Source: Allosaccharopolyspora coralli
Lineage (GTDB): Bacteria; Actinomycetota; Actinomycetes; Mycobacteriales; Pseudonocardiaceae
Length of the DNA: 64,000 nucleotides
Assembly (NCBI RefSeq): GCF_009664835.1
Contig: NZ_CP045929.1
Span: 4,278,001 to 4,342,000 of the forward strand
Reading direction: 5' to 3'
A program made the translations under genes and the position numbers. Each line of letters begins with the position of its first letter. Position 1 is the first letter of the stretch. The notes beneath the pieces were generated by a model. That model had not been told where the DNA came from. It worked only from the letters and a program-made list of their open reading frames with translations, and made no database searches. Of the stretch, positions 53,573 through 64,000 are shown in pieces.

Positions 53573-53940
53573 CACAGCACCTCCGGCGCGAGCGAGATGA
53601 TCTTCATGTACTTCTTGTCACGCAGCTCGCGGCCGACGGGCCCGAAGATGCGGGTCCCACGCGGCTCGCCGGCGGGCCTGATCAGCACCGCGGCGTTCTC
53701 GTCGAAACGGATGTAGGAACCATCCGGGCGACGACGTTCCTTCTTCGTGCGGACGATGACGGCCTTGACCACATCGCCGCGCTTGACTCCGGCAGCGGGG
53801 ATGGCGTCCTTGACGGTCGCCACAACGACGTCCCCGATGCCCGCATAGCGCCGACCCGAGCCGCCGAGAACCCGAATGGTCAGGATCTCCTTGGCCCCGG
53901 TGTTGTCGGCGACGCGCAGTCGCGATTCCTGCTGGATCAC
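53572..53940 (-). CDS. rplN: 50S ribosomal protein uL14
   Basis: 122 residues from the GTG at 53940 with AGGGAG upstream. [39 protein letters not shown] and [20 protein letters not shown] are the family marks. It heads the spc operon; a 308-base gap with a nested-hairpin repeat separates it from rpsQ. Confidence 0.97.
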   Translation of the reverse strand: MIQQESRLRVADNTGAKEILTIRVLGGSGRRYAGIGDVVVATVKDAIPAAGVKRGDVVKAVIVRTKKERRRPDGSYIRFDENAAVLIRPAGEPRGTRIFGPVGRELRDKKYMKIISLAPEVL

Positions 53941-54248
53941 AGCTTTCTCCCTGACCCTAAGTTTCCGCACTCACGTGCGGAGACACTGTGGCGCGCCGGA
54001 TCCCGACCCGACACGCGCGGTCACTTCCGATGTCCGTCCGCCCCGAAGACCGAACGAACATCCAGCGCCACTCGACACGAGCATTTCCCACCCTCGCCGG
54101 GTGACCACCGGCGGGTTCTCACGGGTCTTCTCGCAAGGACAGCCCGGACGCTGTGTAGTGGCATACACGAGGTCCGGGCTCCCGCAGCGAGAAGGCCCGT
54201 GAGGTTCCGCTTACCGGACCGAGCACGCAGCGCGCACTCGATACCGAA
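53941..54248. other. S10/spc operon junction
   Basis: 308 bases between rpsQ and rplN without a gene. About a third is the nested-hairpin repeat at 54110-54211, next to the rpsQ stop. The rplN-proximal part should include a promoter for the spc operon. Confidence 0.6.
54110..54211 (+). repeat. nested-hairpin repeat, intact copy at the S10/spc junction
   Basis: Outer arms 54118-54134 and 54187-54203 pair over 17 bp with one G-T. Inside: AAGGACAGC, inner arms AGCCCGGAC (54141-54149) and GTCCGGGCT (54172-54180) pairing perfectly, innermost GTGTA/TACAC, then CCCGCAG. Flanks GCGGGTTCTCA and TGAGGTTCCGC match the other copies; arms do not. Confidence 0.85.
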
Positions 54249-54521
54249 TTACTTGGCCCTCTCGAGGACCTCGACCAGTCGCCACCGCTTGGTCGCGGAC
54301 AACGGCCGGGTCTCCATCAGCAGCACCCGGTCGCCGACACCCGCCGTGTTGTCGTCGTCGTGCACCTTGACCTTGGTGGTCTGGCGCATGACCTTGCCGT
54401 ACAGCGCGTGCTTTTTGCGGTCCTCCAGCGAGACCACGACCGTCTTGTTCATCTTGTCCGAGACGACGTAGCCCTCGCGGGTCTTGCGGTAGTTGCGGCT
54501 CACGCCCTGTCCTTCACTCAT
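54249..54521 (-). CDS. rpsQ: 30S ribosomal protein uS17
   Basis: 90 residues. [20 protein letters not shown] and [20 protein letters not shown] are standard. Overlaps rpmC by four bases (ATGA). Last gene of the S10 operon. Confidence 0.97.
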   Translation of the reverse strand: MSEGQGVSRNYRKTREGYVVSDKMNKTVVVSLEDRKKHALYGKVMRQTTKVKVHDDDNTAGVGDRVLLMETRPLSATKRWRLVEVLERAK

Positions 54522-54760
54522 GCGGCGCCCTCCTCGGTGTCCTCAGGGGAAACCGTCAGGCCCAGCTCACGCTCACGCATGATCGTGTAGATCCGGGCGA
54601 TGTCCCGACGCACGACGCGCAGCCTGCGGTTGTTCTCCAACTGGCCGGTCGCCATCTGGAAACGAAGGTTGAACAGCTCTTCCTTCGATTCCCGAACTCG
54701 CGACAACAGCTCCTCGTCGTTGAGCTCGCGGAGCTCGGAAGCGGTGACACCCGCTGCCAT
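54518..54760 (-). CDS. rpmC: 50S ribosomal protein uL29
   Basis: 80 residues. [20 protein letters not shown], then [20 protein letters not shown] and an acidic end. One-base TGATG overlap with rplP. Confidence 0.97.
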   Translation of the reverse strand: MAAGVTASELRELNDEELLSRVRESKEELFNLRFQMATGQLENNRRLRVVRRDIARIYTIMRERELGLTVSPEDTEEGAA

Positions 54761-55179
54761 CAGAAGTCACCACCCTCGCGAGACACGATCTTGCACTTCA
54801 TCGGGAGCTTGTGCACCGCGCGGGTCAGCGCCTCGTACGCGATCTTCTGGTTCGGGTAGTTCAACTCGAACATGACGCGGCCGGGCTTGACGTTCGCGAC
54901 CCAGTACTCGGGCGAACCCTTACCGGACCCCATCCGGGTCTCGGCCGGCTTCTTGGTCAGCGGGCGGTCCGGGAAGATGTTGATCCAGACCTTGCCGCCA
55001 CGCTTGACGTGCCGGGTGATGGCAATACGAGCCGACTCGATCTGACGGTTCGTCACGTAGCCGTGCTCGATCGCCTGAATACCGTACTCACCGAAGTTGA
55101 TGCGGGTGCCGCCCTTGGCGAAGCCCTTGCGCTTCGGTGCGTGGCTCTTGCGCCACCTCACCTTACGTGGGACCAGCAC
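54760..55179 (-). CDS. rplP: 50S ribosomal protein uL16
   Basis: 139 residues. [40 protein letters not shown] and [20 protein letters not shown] identify L16. GTG start at 55179, three bases after the rpsC stop. Confidence 0.98.
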   Translation of the reverse strand: MLVPRKVRWRKSHAPKRKGFAKGGTRINFGEYGIQAIEHGYVTNRQIESARIAITRHVKRGGKVWINIFPDRPLTKKPAETRMGSGKGSPEYWVANVKPGRVMFELNYPNQKIAYEALTRAVHKLPMKCKIVSREGGDF

Positions 55180-55182
55180 TCG

Positions 55183-56088
55183 TCAGCCCTCCGTCTTCTC
55201 GTCGGCGGACGGCGAGCTGACCTCGGGAGCGTCGGCGGCGGCCACGTCACCCGCGGTCTGCGCCTGCTCCGGGCTCTCCGCCGAGCCGCCCTTGTTGCCC
55301 TTGTCGGCAGCGGCCCGACCGGCTTCCGTGCCCACCGCGGTGGTACCGGAGGCACCGGAACGCTTGCGGCCACCACGCTCGGAGCGACGGCCACCGCCGC
55401 CCTCACGCTCACCGCCGCGCGGCGGACGAACCTCGGACTCCTGCTGCTTCTGCTTGAGACCACCGACGAGCTCGCCCTTGTAGATCCACACCTTCACGCC
55501 GATACGGCCGAACGTGGTGCGGGCCTCGAAGAAGCCGTAGTCGATGTCCGCGCGCAGCGTGTGCAGCGGAACCCGACCCTCGCGGTAGAACTCCGAACGC
55601 GACATCTCCGCGCCGCCGAGACGGCCACCGCACTGCACACGGATGCCCTTGACCTGCGGCGACCGCATCGCCGACTGCATGGCCTTGCGCATCGCGCGGC
55701 GGAAGGAGACGCGGTTGGACAGCTGCTCTGCCACACCCTGCGCCACCAGCTGCGCGTCCGCCTCGGAGTTCTTGACCTCGAGGATGTTGAGCTGGACCTG
55801 CTTGCCCGTCAACTTCTCCAGCGAACCGCGGATGCGGTCCGCCTCGGCACCGCGACGGCCGATGACGATGCCCGGCCTGGCGGTGTGAATGTCCACCCTG
55901 ACCCGCTCGCGGGTGCGCTCGATCTCCACCTTCGAGATCCCGGCGCGCTCCATGCCGCGAGAGAGCCGGCGACGGATCTTGACGTCCTCCGCCACGTACT
56001 CCGCGTACTGCTTGTCGGCGTACCAGCGAGACTTCCAGTCCGTGGTGATGCCGAGTCGGAAGCCGTGCGGGTTGATTTTCTGACCCAC
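55183..56088 (-). CDS. rpsC: 30S ribosomal protein uS3 with long C-terminal extension
   Basis: 301 residues. [20 protein letters not shown] at the start, KH-type [20 protein letters not shown] in the middle and [20 protein letters not shown] at the end of the conserved part (~residue 215). About 80 extra residues of Gly/Arg/Glu/Ser/Ala-rich low complexity follow. The GTG at 56088 shares a base with the rplV stop. Confidence 0.97.
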   Translation of the reverse strand: MGQKINPHGFRLGITTDWKSRWYADKQYAEYVAEDVKIRRRLSRGMERAGISKVEIERTRERVRVDIHTARPGIVIGRRGAEADRIRGSLEKLTGKQVQLNILEVKNSEADAQLVAQGVAEQLSNRVSFRRAMRKAMQSAMRSPQVKGIRVQCGGRLGGAEMSRSEFYREGRVPLHTLRADIDYGFFEARTTFGRIGVKVWIYKGELVGGLKQKQQESEVRPPRGGEREGGGGRRSERGGRKRSGASGTTAVGTEAGRAAADKGNKGGSAESPEQAQTAGDVAAADAPEVSSPSADEKTEG

Positions 56089-56504
56089 TACCGGGCACTC
56101 CCCTTCTGGCTGTTCTTCCGAGCCTTGCCGGCGGGGCGAGACTCGACCTCGACCGTGATGTGGCTGGTCCGCTTGCGGATCCGGTACGCACGCCCCTGGG
56201 CGCGCGGCTGGAACCGCTTCAGCGTCGGACCCTCGTCCACGTACACCCGGTGCACCCACAGGGTTTCCGGGTCGAGGCCGAGGTTGTTCTCCGCGTTGGC
56301 CATCGCACTGCCGAGCACCTTCGACACCGGACCGCTGGCGGCCTGCGGCGCGAACTTGAGCACGGCCAGGGCCTCGCTGGCGCTGCGGCCCTTGATGAGC
56401 TCGACCACGCGACGGGCCTTCATCGGCGTCACGCGGACGAAGCGGGCCCGCGCCACTGCGCGCGAGGTTTCCTCCGCGGCAGTGTCGTCGATACGGGCGT
56501 TCAT
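56088..56504 (-). CDS. rplV: 50S ribosomal protein uL22
   Basis: 138 residues from the ATG at 56504. [40 protein letters not shown] and [20 protein letters not shown] are standard. L22 lines the exit tunnel; the beta-hairpin tip is [10 protein letters not shown], wild-type-like with respect to macrolide entry. Confidence 0.97.
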   Translation of the reverse strand: MNARIDDTAAEETSRAVARARFVRVTPMKARRVVELIKGRSASEALAVLKFAPQAASGPVSKVLGSAMANAENNLGLDPETLWVHRVYVDEGPTLKRFQPRAQGRAYRIRKRTSHITVEVESRPAGKARKNSQKGSAR

Positions 56505-56544
56505 CCTGGTTACCCCTTGCTTGCTAGTTCGTGTCACAGACCGC

Positions 56545-56826
56545 TCAGCGGCGGCGCGACTTCCGGTCGTCCTTGACGTGGCCCTTGAAGGTGCGGGTCG
56601 GGGCGAACTCGCCCAACTTGTGCCCGACCATGGACTCACTGACAAACACCGGCACGTGCTTGCGGCCGTCGTGGACCGCGAAGGTGTGCCCGAGCATGTC
56701 CGGAATGATCGTCGACCGGCGCGACCAGGTCTTGATCACTGTCTTCTTGCCCGAGTCGTTCAGCGCGTCCACCTTCTTGAGCAGGTGGTCGTCCACGAAC
56801 GGGCCCTTCTTCAGGCTGCGTGGCAT
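56545..56826 (-). CDS. rpsS: 30S ribosomal protein uS19
   Basis: 93 residues. [40 protein letters not shown] and [20 protein letters not shown] match S19 throughout. Confidence 0.98.
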   Translation of the reverse strand: MPRSLKKGPFVDDHLLKKVDALNDSGKKTVIKTWSRRSTIIPDMLGHTFAVHDGRKHVPVFVSESMVGHKLGEFAPTRTFKGHVKDDRKSRRR

Positions 56827-56844
56827 GGTTGCTTACCTCCCTGC

Positions 56845-57678
56845 TCAGCGCTTCTTGCCGGTACGCCGGCGGCGGACGATGAGCTTGTCACTGGGCTTGT
56901 TGCGGCGGGTGCGGCCTTCCGGCATACCCTTCGGGTTGACCGGGTGACGACCACCCGAGGTCTTACCCTCACCACCACCGTGCGGGTGGTCCACCGGGTT
57001 CATGACCACACCGCGGACGGTCGGGCGCTTGCCCTTCCACCGCATGCGGCCTGCCTTGCCCCAGCTGATGTTGGAGTGCTCGGCGTTGCCGACCTCACCG
57101 ACCGAGGCGCGGCACCGGGCGTCCACGTTGCGGATCTCGCCCGAAGGCATCCGCAACTGGGCGTACGGGCCGTCCTTGGCCACCAGCTGCACCCGTGCAC
57201 CCGCCGAACGCGCGATCTTGGCGCCGCCACCGGGGCGGAGCTCGATCGCGTGGATCACGGTGCCCGTGGGGATGTTGCGCAGCGGGAGATTGTTGCCGGG
57301 CTTGATGTCGGCCCTGGCACCGCTCTCCACGCGGTCACCCTGCCGGACCTTGTCCGGCGCGATGATGTAGCGCTTCTCCCCGTCGGCGTAGTGCAGCAGC
57401 GCGATACGTGCGCTGCGGTTGGGGTCGTACTCGATGTGCGCGACCTTGGCCGGCACACCGTCCTTGTCGTTGCGGCGGAAGTCGATCAGGCGGTACGCCC
57501 GCTTGTGACCGCCACCCTTGTGCCGCGTCGTGATCTTGCCGTGTGCGTTGCGACCGCCACGACCGTGCAGCGGACGAACCAGCGACTTCTCCGGCTCCGA
57601 CCGAGTGATCTCGGAGAAGTCGGCCACGCTGCCGCCGCGACGACCTGCCGTCGTCGGCTTGTACTTGCGAATGCCCAT
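56845..57678 (-). CDS. rplB: 50S ribosomal protein uL2
   Basis: 277 residues. [40 protein letters not shown] and [20 protein letters not shown] (peptidyl-transferase-proximal His) are present. Confidence 0.98.
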   Translation of the reverse strand: MGIRKYKPTTAGRRGGSVADFSEITRSEPEKSLVRPLHGRGGRNAHGKITTRHKGGGHKRAYRLIDFRRNDKDGVPAKVAHIEYDPNRSARIALLHYADGEKRYIIAPDKVRQGDRVESGARADIKPGNNLPLRNIPTGTVIHAIELRPGGGAKIARSAGARVQLVAKDGPYAQLRMPSGEIRNVDARCRASVGEVGNAEHSNISWGKAGRMRWKGKRPTVRGVVMNPVDHPHGGGEGKTSGGRHPVNPKGMPEGRTRRNKPSDKLIVRRRRTGKKR

Positions 57679-57710
57679 CTCTAACGCAGTCCTCGTCTGT
57701 ATCGGCGCCG

Positions 57711-58010
57711 TCAGGCGGCCGGTCCGCCGAAGATCTCGATCGGCTTGCTGTCGGAGGACAGCGTGACCATGGCCCGCTTGGTGTCCTTCCGCTTACCGAA
57801 CCCGGTCCGGGCCCGCTTACGCTTGCCCTGACGGTTGATCGTGTTGACGTTCACGACCTTCACGTCGAAGATCTTCTCGACCGCGATCTTGATTTCGGTC
57901 TTGTTCGAGCCGGGACGGACCAAGAAGGTGTACTGGTTGTTCTCGAGCAACCCGTAGCTCTTCTCGGAGATCACCGGCGCGATCACGATGTCGCGCGGAT
58001 CGGGGATCAC
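57711..58010 (-). CDS. rplW: 50S ribosomal protein uL23
   Basis: 99 residues. [40 protein letters not shown] and [20 protein letters not shown] identify L23, the docking site for trigger factor and SRP. GTG start overlaps the rplD stop (GTGA). Confidence 0.97.
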   Translation of the reverse strand: MIPDPRDIVIAPVISEKSYGLLENNQYTFLVRPGSNKTEIKIAVEKIFDVKVVNVNTINRQGKRKRARTGFGKRKDTKRAMVTLSSDSKPIEIFGGPAA

Positions 58011-58693
58011 TGGTCTGCCTCCTCAGCCTCGGCGGACGTGGCCGCGGCCTTGGCCGAACGACCCTGGGGCGGGCCCGCGACGAAACGCTCGAACGCGTCA
58101 CGGCTGAACACGACGTCGTCGTTGACGAGAACGTCGTAGGTGTTCAGCTGACCGGGCTCGATCACGTGCACGTTCTGAAGATTGCGCAGGCTCAGCCGCG
58201 TCGTCTCTTCGTCCCTGGTCAGCACGACCAGAACACGCTTGGCTCCGGTGACCGCCCGCAGTGCGGCCTTGGCCTGCTTGGTCGACGGCGTCGTCCCGCT
58301 GAGCAGCTCGGTCACGACGTGCAGCTGCTCGGATCGAGCACGGTCCGAGAGCGCACCGCGCAACGCGGCCGCCTTCATCTTCTTCGGGGTGCGCTGGCTG
58401 TAGTCGCGCGGGGTGGGCCCGTGGACCGTGCCACCACCGACGAACTGCGGCGCGCGGATGGAGCCCTGCCGGGCGTTACCGGTGCCCTTCTGCCGGTAGG
58501 GCTTCTTGCTCCCGCCCGCGACCTCGCCGCGCGTCTTCGTCGAGTGCGTGCCCTGGCGCGCCGCTGCCAGCTGGGCCACGACCACCTGGTGCATCAGCGC
58601 GATGTTGGCCTGCGCGTCGAAGATCTCCGCGGGGAGGTCGACGGAACCGTCGGTCTTGCCGTCCGGGGTACGGACGTCGAGCTTGGCGGTCAT
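58007..58693 (-). CDS. rplD: 50S ribosomal protein uL4
   Basis: 228 residues. [40 protein letters not shown] and the C-terminal [17 protein letters not shown] are L4 marks. The ATG at 58693 overlaps the rplC stop by one base; a GTG at 58696 is also possible. No L4-type autoregulatory leader was recognised upstream of rpsJ. Confidence 0.97.
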   Translation of the reverse strand: MTAKLDVRTPDGKTDGSVDLPAEIFDAQANIALMHQVVVAQLAAARQGTHSTKTRGEVAGGSKKPYRQKGTGNARQGSIRAPQFVGGGTVHGPTPRDYSQRTPKKMKAAALRGALSDRARSEQLHVVTELLSGTTPSTKQAKAALRAVTGAKRVLVVLTRDEETTRLSLRNLQNVHVIEPGQLNTYDVLVNDDVVFSRDAFERFVAGPPQGRSAKAAATSAEAEEADQ

Positions 58694-59343
58694 CACGCAC
58701 CACCCTTCGCAGCACTCTTGACGACGACCAGGCTGCCCTTGGGGCCGGGGACGGCGCCCTTGATCAGCAGCAGGCCCGAATCGCCCTCGACCTGGTGGAC
58801 CTTGAGGTTCTGCGTGGTCACCCGCCGGTTGCCCATCCGGCCGGCCATGCGCATGCCCTTGAACACCCGTCCCGGGTAAGCGCAGCCGCCGATCGAACCG
58901 GGCTTGCGGTGCACCGCCTGCGTACCGTGGCTCATGCCCTGACGGCTGAACCCGTGACGCTTGATGGTGCCCGCGAAACCCTTGCCCTTGCTGGTGCCGA
59001 CCACGTCGACCACGGTGCCGGCTTCGAACGCCTCGGCCGTGATCTCCTGGCCCACTTCGTACTCACCGGTCTGCCCGGTCCGCAGCTCCACCACGTGACG
59101 GCGCGGGGTGACACCAGCCTTGGCGAAGTGGCCGCCGCGCGGCTTGTTCACCTTGCGCGGGTCGATCGCGCCGAACGCCAGCTGCACGGCCGAGTAGCCG
59201 TCCTTCTCCTGGGTTCGAATCTGGGTCACGACGTTCGGCCCGGCCTGCACGACGGTCACCGGGACGACCCGGTTGTTGTCGTCGAAGACCTGGGTCATGC
59301 CGAGCTTCGTGCCCAGAATCCCCTTGATCTGCCTGTCAGACAT
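58693..59343 (-). CDS. rplC: 50S ribosomal protein uL3
   Basis: 216 residues. [40 protein letters not shown] and [19 protein letters not shown] are diagnostic of L3. Confidence 0.98.
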   Translation of the reverse strand: MSDRQIKGILGTKLGMTQVFDDNNRVVPVTVVQAGPNVVTQIRTQEKDGYSAVQLAFGAIDPRKVNKPRGGHFAKAGVTPRRHVVELRTGQTGEYEVGQEITAEAFEAGTVVDVVGTSKGKGFAGTIKRHGFSRQGMSHGTQAVHRKPGSIGGCAYPGRVFKGMRMAGRMGNRRVTTQNLKVHQVEGDSGLLLIKGAVPGPKGSLVVVKSAAKGGA

Positions 59344-59420
59344 CAGTCTCGTTCTCTCCGCCGCTCATCTCGAACGCGTCATGTTCACTGCGCGAGCCCA
59401 CTCCCGGGCCCTCGACGCAC

Positions 59421-59726
59421 TTACTGGATGTTCACGTCGACGCTGGCCGGCAGGTCGATGCGCATGAGCGCGTCCACCGTCTTCGGCGTCGGTTCGAGGA
59501 TGTCGATCAGCCGCTTGTGCGTGCGCATCTCGAAGTGCTCCCGCGAGTCCTTGTACTTGTGCGGCGAGCGGATGACGCAGTAGACGTTCTTCTCGGTGGG
59601 CAGCGGCACAGGACCGACGACCCGAGCGCCGGTGCGCGTCACGGTCTCGACGATCTTGCGCGCGGACGCGTCGATCGCCTCGTGGTCGTAGGCCTTGAGC
59701 CGGATGCGGATCTTCTGTCCCGCCAT
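59421..59726 (-). CDS. rpsJ: 30S ribosomal protein uS10
   Basis: 101 residues. [40 protein letters not shown] and [20 protein letters not shown] match S10, which is also NusE in antitermination. First gene of the S10 operon. Confidence 0.98.
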   Translation of the reverse strand: MAGQKIRIRLKAYDHEAIDASARKIVETVTRTGARVVGPVPLPTEKNVYCVIRSPHKYKDSREHFEMRTHKRLIDILEPTPKTVDALMRIDLPASVDVNIQ

Positions 59727-60254
59727 AGTGGCTTGCCGTTCCTCTAGTCTCGTGCCGCTAGGTCAACTAGCGCGGTGCGGTTGATGCTGGCGTCCGTCGA
59801 GGAAATCGGTCCCGCCGGTCACGAGCCGGAGCTCGCACACCGCCGGGGCGCTTCCCGTCGCGGGACTTCACAGTCCGCGGTCCGCCCCTGTTCAGGTGTA
59901 TGGGTGCCCGGTACACGCGGTCGGGCGTGTCGCCTTCCCGTCGCAGACCGGTCCCGCCGAACATCGCCAGCGGGATGGACCCTGGGGTCCGTACACCAAA
60001 CTTTGTCCTACCCCGGTACGCGGACGAACCAGACGGTCGATCCTCGTCGATGCGATCGACGAACCAGGGGTATGGATTTCTCGCAGCAGAGCGGCCGGGC
60101 TTCCTCACGGAACCGGCCGCCCTGACGAGCAACCCGTACAGGATGGCACACGCGGTGCACCAGCCTCAAATCGGGGGGTGGTGAGCCACGGCTCGTGCCG
60201 AACTCACCGCAGAGGCCCTGCCCCCGGACTGCGAGAGCAGGGCCTCTGCCGGAG
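59727..60254. promoter_or_regulatory. S10 operon upstream region
   Basis: 528 bases between tuf and rpsJ with no convincing gene on either strand. It should contain the promoter and leader of the S10 operon. The tuf-proximal end holds the tuf terminator. No known ribosomal-protein leader motif was recognised. Confidence 0.5.
60209..60249 (-). terminator. tuf terminator
   Basis: Perfect 13-bp arms GCAGAGGCCCTGC (60209-60221) and GCAGGGCCTCTGC (60237-60249), starting 5 bases past the tuf stop. Separates the str operon from the S10 operon. Confidence 0.85.
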
Positions 60255-61448
60255 TCACTTCTTGATCTTGGTGACGCGGCCCGCGCCGACCGTGCGGCCA
60301 CCCTCGCGGATCGCGAAACGCAGACCTTCGTCCATCGCGATCGGCTGGATGAGCTGCACCGCCATCTCCGTGTTGTCGCCGGGCATGACCATCTCCGTGC
60401 CTTCGGGGAGGGTCACGACGCCGGTGACGTCGGTGGTGCGGAAGTAGAACTGCGGCCGGTAGTTGTTGAAGAACGGCGTGTGCCGCCCGCCCTCGTCCTT
60501 GGACAGGATGTAGACCTGTGCGTCGAACTCGGTGTGCGGGGTGGTGGTGCCGGGCTTCACGACGACCTGGCCGCGCTCGACGTCCTCGCGCTTGATGCCG
60601 CGGATCAGCAGGCCGACGTTGTCCCCGGCCTGACCCTGGTCCAGCAGCTTGCGGAACATCTCGACGCCGGTGACCGTGGTCTTGGTCGACTTCTGGTTGA
60701 TGCCGACCAGCTCGACCTCTTCGCCGCTGTTGACGACGCCGCGCTCGACACGGCCGGTGACGACGGTGCCGCGACCGGTGATCGAGAAGACGTCCTCGAC
60801 CGGCATCAGGAACGGCTGGTCGGTGGCGCGCACCGGGTCCGGAACGCTCTCGTCGACGGCGTTGAGCAGCTCCATGATCTTGGAGCCCCACTCCGCGTCG
60901 CCCTCGAGCGCCTTGAGCGCGGAGACACGCACGACCGGCACGTCGTCACCCGGGAAGTCCTGCTCCGAGAGAAGCTCACGGACCTCCATCTCGACGAGCT
61001 CCATGATCTCCTCGTCGTCGACCATGTCGGCCTTGTTCAGTGCGACGAGGATGTAGGGCACGCCGACCTGACGGGCGAGCAGCACGTGCTCACGGGTCTG
61101 CGGCATCGGGCCGTCGGTGGCGGCGACCACGAGGATCGCACCGTCCATCTGAGCGGCACCGGTGATCATGTTCTTCACGTAGTCGGCGTGACCGGGGGCG
61201 TCGACGTGTGCGTAGTGACGCTTCTCGGTCTGGTACTCGACGTGCGCGATCTGGATCGTGATGCCGCGCTGCTTCTCTTCCGGCGCCTTGTCGATCTCGT
61301 CGAACGGCGTGTACGGATTCAGCTCCGGGTGATTGTCGTGCAGGACCTTGGTGATCGCCGCGGTCAGCGTCGTCTTGCCGTGGTCAACGTGACCGATGGT
61401 CCCGATGTTGACGTGCGGCTTGTCCCTCTCGAACTTCGCCTTCGCCAC
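60255..61448 (-). CDS. tuf: elongation factor Tu
   Basis: 397 residues. GTP-binding motifs [19 protein letters not shown] and NKADMV are present, with the effector-loop [15 protein letters not shown] and the C-terminal barrel ending [14 protein letters not shown] start at 61448 gives the standard length; the open frame continues upstream but without similarity. Confidence 0.99.
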   Translation of the reverse strand: MAKAKFERDKPHVNIGTIGHVDHGKTTLTAAITKVLHDNHPELNPYTPFDEIDKAPEEKQRGITIQIAHVEYQTEKRHYAHVDAPGHADYVKNMITGAAQMDGAILVVAATDGPMPQTREHVLLARQVGVPYILVALNKADMVDDEEIMELVEMEVRELLSEQDFPGDDVPVVRVSALKALEGDAEWGSKIMELLNAVDESVPDPVRATDQPFLMPVEDVFSITGRGTVVTGRVERGVVNSGEEVELVGINQKSTKTTVTGVEMFRKLLDQGQAGDNVGLLIRGIKREDVERGQVVVKPGTTTPHTEFDAQVYILSKDEGGRHTPFFNNYRPQFYFRTTDVTGVVTLPEGTEMVMPGDNTEMAVQLIQPIAMDEGLRFAIREGGRTVGAGRVTKIKK

Positions 61449-61698
61449 TGGATTGTCCTCCTGGACTTGTGTTCTCTTTCCGCCGTACGAACCCCGCGTT
61501 GATCGCGGAGAAGCTGTGCCAGGCGGAGTCCTGTCGGGTTGGCAACGGGCCGGCACCTCGTCGTCGAGTGCTCACCGGAGTCGGAACCGGCCCCTCACCG
61601 AACTACAGGGGATCACTCCCCGTTGCCTACGCAGTGTTGACGCGGCACGTCGGTCCTGCTCGACCCCGGGAGAGTTCCCCCACTGCTACGCAGTGGTG

Positions 61699-63801
61699 TC
61701 ACTCACCCGTAGCCTTCGCAATGATCTCCTTCGCCACGTTCGCGGGAACCTCGGCGTAGGAGTCGAACTGCATCGAGTAGTTCGCACGACCCTGCGTCTT
61801 CGAACGCAGGTCGCCGATGTACCCGAACATCTCGGACAGCGGTACGAGCGCCTTGACGACGCGGGTCCCACTGCGCTCCTCCATGGACTGAACGTGTCCA
61901 CGACGGGAGTTCAAGTCGCCGATGACCTCACCCATGTACTCCTCGGGAGTGGTCACCTCGACGGCCATCATCGGCTCGAGCAGCGCGGGGGACGCCTTCT
62001 GGGAGGCCTCCTTCAGCGCGATCGAGCCCGCGACCTTGAACGCCATTTCCGAGGAGTCGACCTCGTGGTACTGGCCGTCCAACAGGGTCACCTTGAGCCC
62101 GACGAGCGGGTAGCCGGCCAGCACGCCGTACTGCATGGCGTCCTGGGCACCCTGGTCGACCGACGGGATGTACTCGCGCGGAACGCGGCCACCGGTGACC
62201 TCGTTCTTGAACTCGTACGTCGCGCTCTCGTTGGTCTGCTCGATGGGCTCGAGCTTGATGATCACACGCGCGAACTGACCGGAACCACCGGTCTGCTTCT
62301 TGTGCGTGTACTCGTACTTGTCGATCGTCTTGCGGATCGTCTCGCGGTAGGCCACCTGCGGCTTACCGATGTTCGCCTCGACCTTGAAGTCGGTCTTCAT
62401 CCGGTTGACGAGCACCTCGAGGTGCAGCTCGCCCATACCCTCGATGATCGTCTGACCGGTCTCCTCGTCGTGGTTGACCCGGAAGGTCGGGTCCTCCTCG
62501 GCGAGCTTCTGGATGGCCGTGGACAGCTTCTCCTGGTCGGCCTTGGTCTTCGGCTCGATGGCGACCTTGATGACCGGCTCGGGGAAGCTCATCGACTCGA
62601 GCACGATCTGGTTCTGCGGGTCACAGAGGGTGTCACCGGTGGTGGTGTCCTTGAGCCCGACCACCGCGTAGATGTGGCCGGCCTGGGCCTCGTCGACCGG
62701 GTTCTCCTTGTTGGAGTGCATCTGGAAGAGCTTGCCGATGCGCTCCTTGCGCTCCCGCGTGGAGTTCATGATCTGCTGCGCCTGCGCCACCTTGCCGGAG
62801 TAGACCCGGATGTAGGTGAGCTTGCCGAAGAACGGGTGCACGGAGATCTTGGACACCAGCGCCGAGAACGGCTCCTCGGTGCTCGGCTTGCGCTCGGCCT
62901 GCGTCTCACCGTCGGTGAGCAGACCCTGCACCGGCGGAACGTCCAGCGGCGAGGGCAGGTACTCGACGACCGCGTCGAGCATCGGCTGCACGCCCTTGTT
63001 CTTGAAGGCGCTACCGCACAGCACGGGGAAGGCTTCCCTGTCGACGGTGAGCTTGCGGATGCCTGCCTTGATCTGCTCGGTGGTGAGTTCCTCACCGGCG
63101 AAGTAGGCCTCCATCAGCGCTTCGTCGCTCTCGGCGACGGCCTCGACGAGTTCCTCGCGGTACTTCGCGGCGGTCTCGGCGAGGTCGGCCGGGATGTCCT
63201 CGATCTCGTACTGCTCGCCCTTCTTGACGTCACCACGCCAGGTGAGCGCCTTCATGGCGACCAGGTCGACGACGCCCTCGAAGTCGGACTCCGACCCGAT
63301 CGGCAGCTGCAGGACCAGCGGACGGGCACCGAGACGGTCCTTGATGGTCGAGACGGTGAAGTAGAAGTCCGCACCGAGCTTGTCCATCTTGTTGACGAAG
63401 CAGATGCGCGGAACCTCGTACTTGTCCGCCTGCCGCCAGACCTGCTCGGACTGCGGCTCGACACCCTCCTTGCCGTCGAAGACGGCGACCGCACCGTCGA
63501 GGACGCGCAGCGAGCGCTCCACCTCGACGGTGAAGTCGACGTGCCCCGGGGTGTCGATGATGTTGATCTGGTGGTCGCCCCAGAAGGTCGTGGTAGCAGC
63601 CGAGGTGATGGTGATACCCCGCTTCTGCTCCTCTTCCATCCAGTCCATCGTCGACGCACCGTCGTGCGTCTCGCCGAGCTTGTGGTTGATCCCCGTGTAG
63701 AAGAGGATCCGCTCGGTCGCGGTGGTCTTGCCCGCGTCGATGTGGGCCATGATGCCGATGTTGCGGACCTTGGTGAGGTCCGTCAGCACGTCGCGTGCCA
63801 C
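61699..63801 (-). CDS. fusA: elongation factor G
   Basis: 700 residues. [20 protein letters not shown] (P-loop), [14 protein letters not shown] (switch), [20 protein letters not shown] and [10 protein letters not shown] are followed by domains II-V, including [20 protein letters not shown]. Standard full length. A small perfect hairpin (CCACTGC/GCAGTGG, 61680-61696) touches the stop codon. Confidence 0.99.
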   Translation of the reverse strand: MARDVLTDLTKVRNIGIMAHIDAGKTTATERILFYTGINHKLGETHDGASTMDWMEEEQKRGITITSAATTTFWGDHQINIIDTPGHVDFTVEVERSLRVLDGAVAVFDGKEGVEPQSEQVWRQADKYEVPRICFVNKMDKLGADFYFTVSTIKDRLGARPLVLQLPIGSESDFEGVVDLVAMKALTWRGDVKKGEQYEIEDIPADLAETAAKYREELVEAVAESDEALMEAYFAGEELTTEQIKAGIRKLTVDREAFPVLCGSAFKNKGVQPMLDAVVEYLPSPLDVPPVQGLLTDGETQAERKPSTEEPFSALVSKISVHPFFGKLTYIRVYSGKVAQAQQIMNSTRERKERIGKLFQMHSNKENPVDEAQAGHIYAVVGLKDTTTGDTLCDPQNQIVLESMSFPEPVIKVAIEPKTKADQEKLSTAIQKLAEEDPTFRVNHDEETGQTIIEGMGELHLEVLVNRMKTDFKVEANIGKPQVAYRETIRKTIDKYEYTHKKQTGGSGQFARVIIKLEPIEQTNESATYEFKNEVTGGRVPREYIPSVDQGAQDAMQYGVLAGYPLVGLKVTLLDGQYHEVDSSEMAFKVAGSIALKEASQKASPALLEPMMAVEVTTPEEYMGEVIGDLNSRRGHVQSMEERSGTRVVKALVPLSEMFGYIGDLRSKTQGRANYSMQFDSYAEVPANVAKEIIAKATGE

Positions 63802-63877
63802 GAGTTTCTTCCCCGTTCCTACAGCAGGTGTGAGCTGTCAGATCGGTGAGCCGAGGCGGGCAGGAGCCGACCCGGTG

Positions 63878-64000
<123 letters not shown>

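Noticed and set aside
59900-60184. Open frames in the gap between tuf and rpsJ
   Set aside because: Compositionally shuffled, no ribosome binding sites and no recognisable domain; better explained as promoter/leader DNA.
61396-63849. Very long open frames on the plus strand opposite fusA, rplB-rplP, eccC and aceB
   Set aside because: They mirror real genes codon for codon in GC-rich DNA and translate to Arg/Val/Leu/Asp-rich sequence without motifs. The opposite strand encodes intact conserved proteins.

Overview
The window is a GC-rich actinobacterial chromosome segment, most likely from the Pseudonocardiaceae or a close mycolate-related family. The evidence is the gene order. A complete str/S10/spc/alpha ribosomal block runs straight into a type VII secretion (T7SS) locus, then rplM-rpsI-glmM, then nnr-alr-tsaE-tsaB. 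This is the order around ESX-4 in mycobacteria, but with an eccE gene and several lineage-specific additions. The family placement is an inference from synteny and protein style; no 16S rRNA gene is present.

Layout. 1-610: 3' part of tsaB. 1063-9082: an accessory block inserted between tsaB and tsaE. It holds glyoxylate/glycerate genes (glycerate kinase, an L-2-hydroxyglutarate-type oxidase, malate synthase, a divergent AllR-like IclR regulator) and a four-gene T7SS substrate cassette at 3649-6071. 9213-13583: tsaE, an alpha/beta hydrolase, alr and the fused NAD(P)HX repair enzyme. 14829-19309: a second T7SS substrate operon (EspC-like protein, a 1006-residue Gly/Pro-rich protein, a small acidic protein) and three very small membrane proteins. 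19446-21926: glmM, rpsI, rplM. 22302-38031: the ESX-4-type system, comprising two WXG100 proteins, an Hsp70-like membrane protein, EccC, EccD, MycP, an EspC-like protein with a probable frameshift, EccB, EccE and a conserved EccE-linked protein. 38034-39117: a DUF559 gene bracketed by a repeated palindrome carrying DnaA-box-like motifs. 39145-43903: truA, rplQ, rpoA, rpsD, rpsK, rpsM, rpmJ, infA. 44345-46140: two paralogous methyltransferases around a DUF1707 membrane protein. 46397-64000: map, adk, secY and the spc, S10 and str operons up to a truncated rpsG.

How the genes fit together. Most of the window encodes translation. The T7SS genes form an envelope export machine: EccB/C/D/E form the membrane core, MycP is the protease, and the WXG100 pair and EspC-like proteins are substrates or adaptors. 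Two separate substrate cassettes lie nearby.

The most interesting non-coding signal is a family of nested-hairpin elements (best copies at 23341-23460, 46240-46352 and 54110-54211, with a divergent reversed copy at 14672-14746). Their 9-17 bp stems differ in sequence from copy to copy but keep pairing, while short loop motifs are conserved. A second repeat family (a hairpin built on CGAACGGCACTTTCGCC) appears to act as a terminator. The DUF559 cassette with flanking DnaA-box pairs is a third unusual structure. No tRNA, rRNA, CRISPR array, insertion sequence or prophage was seen.
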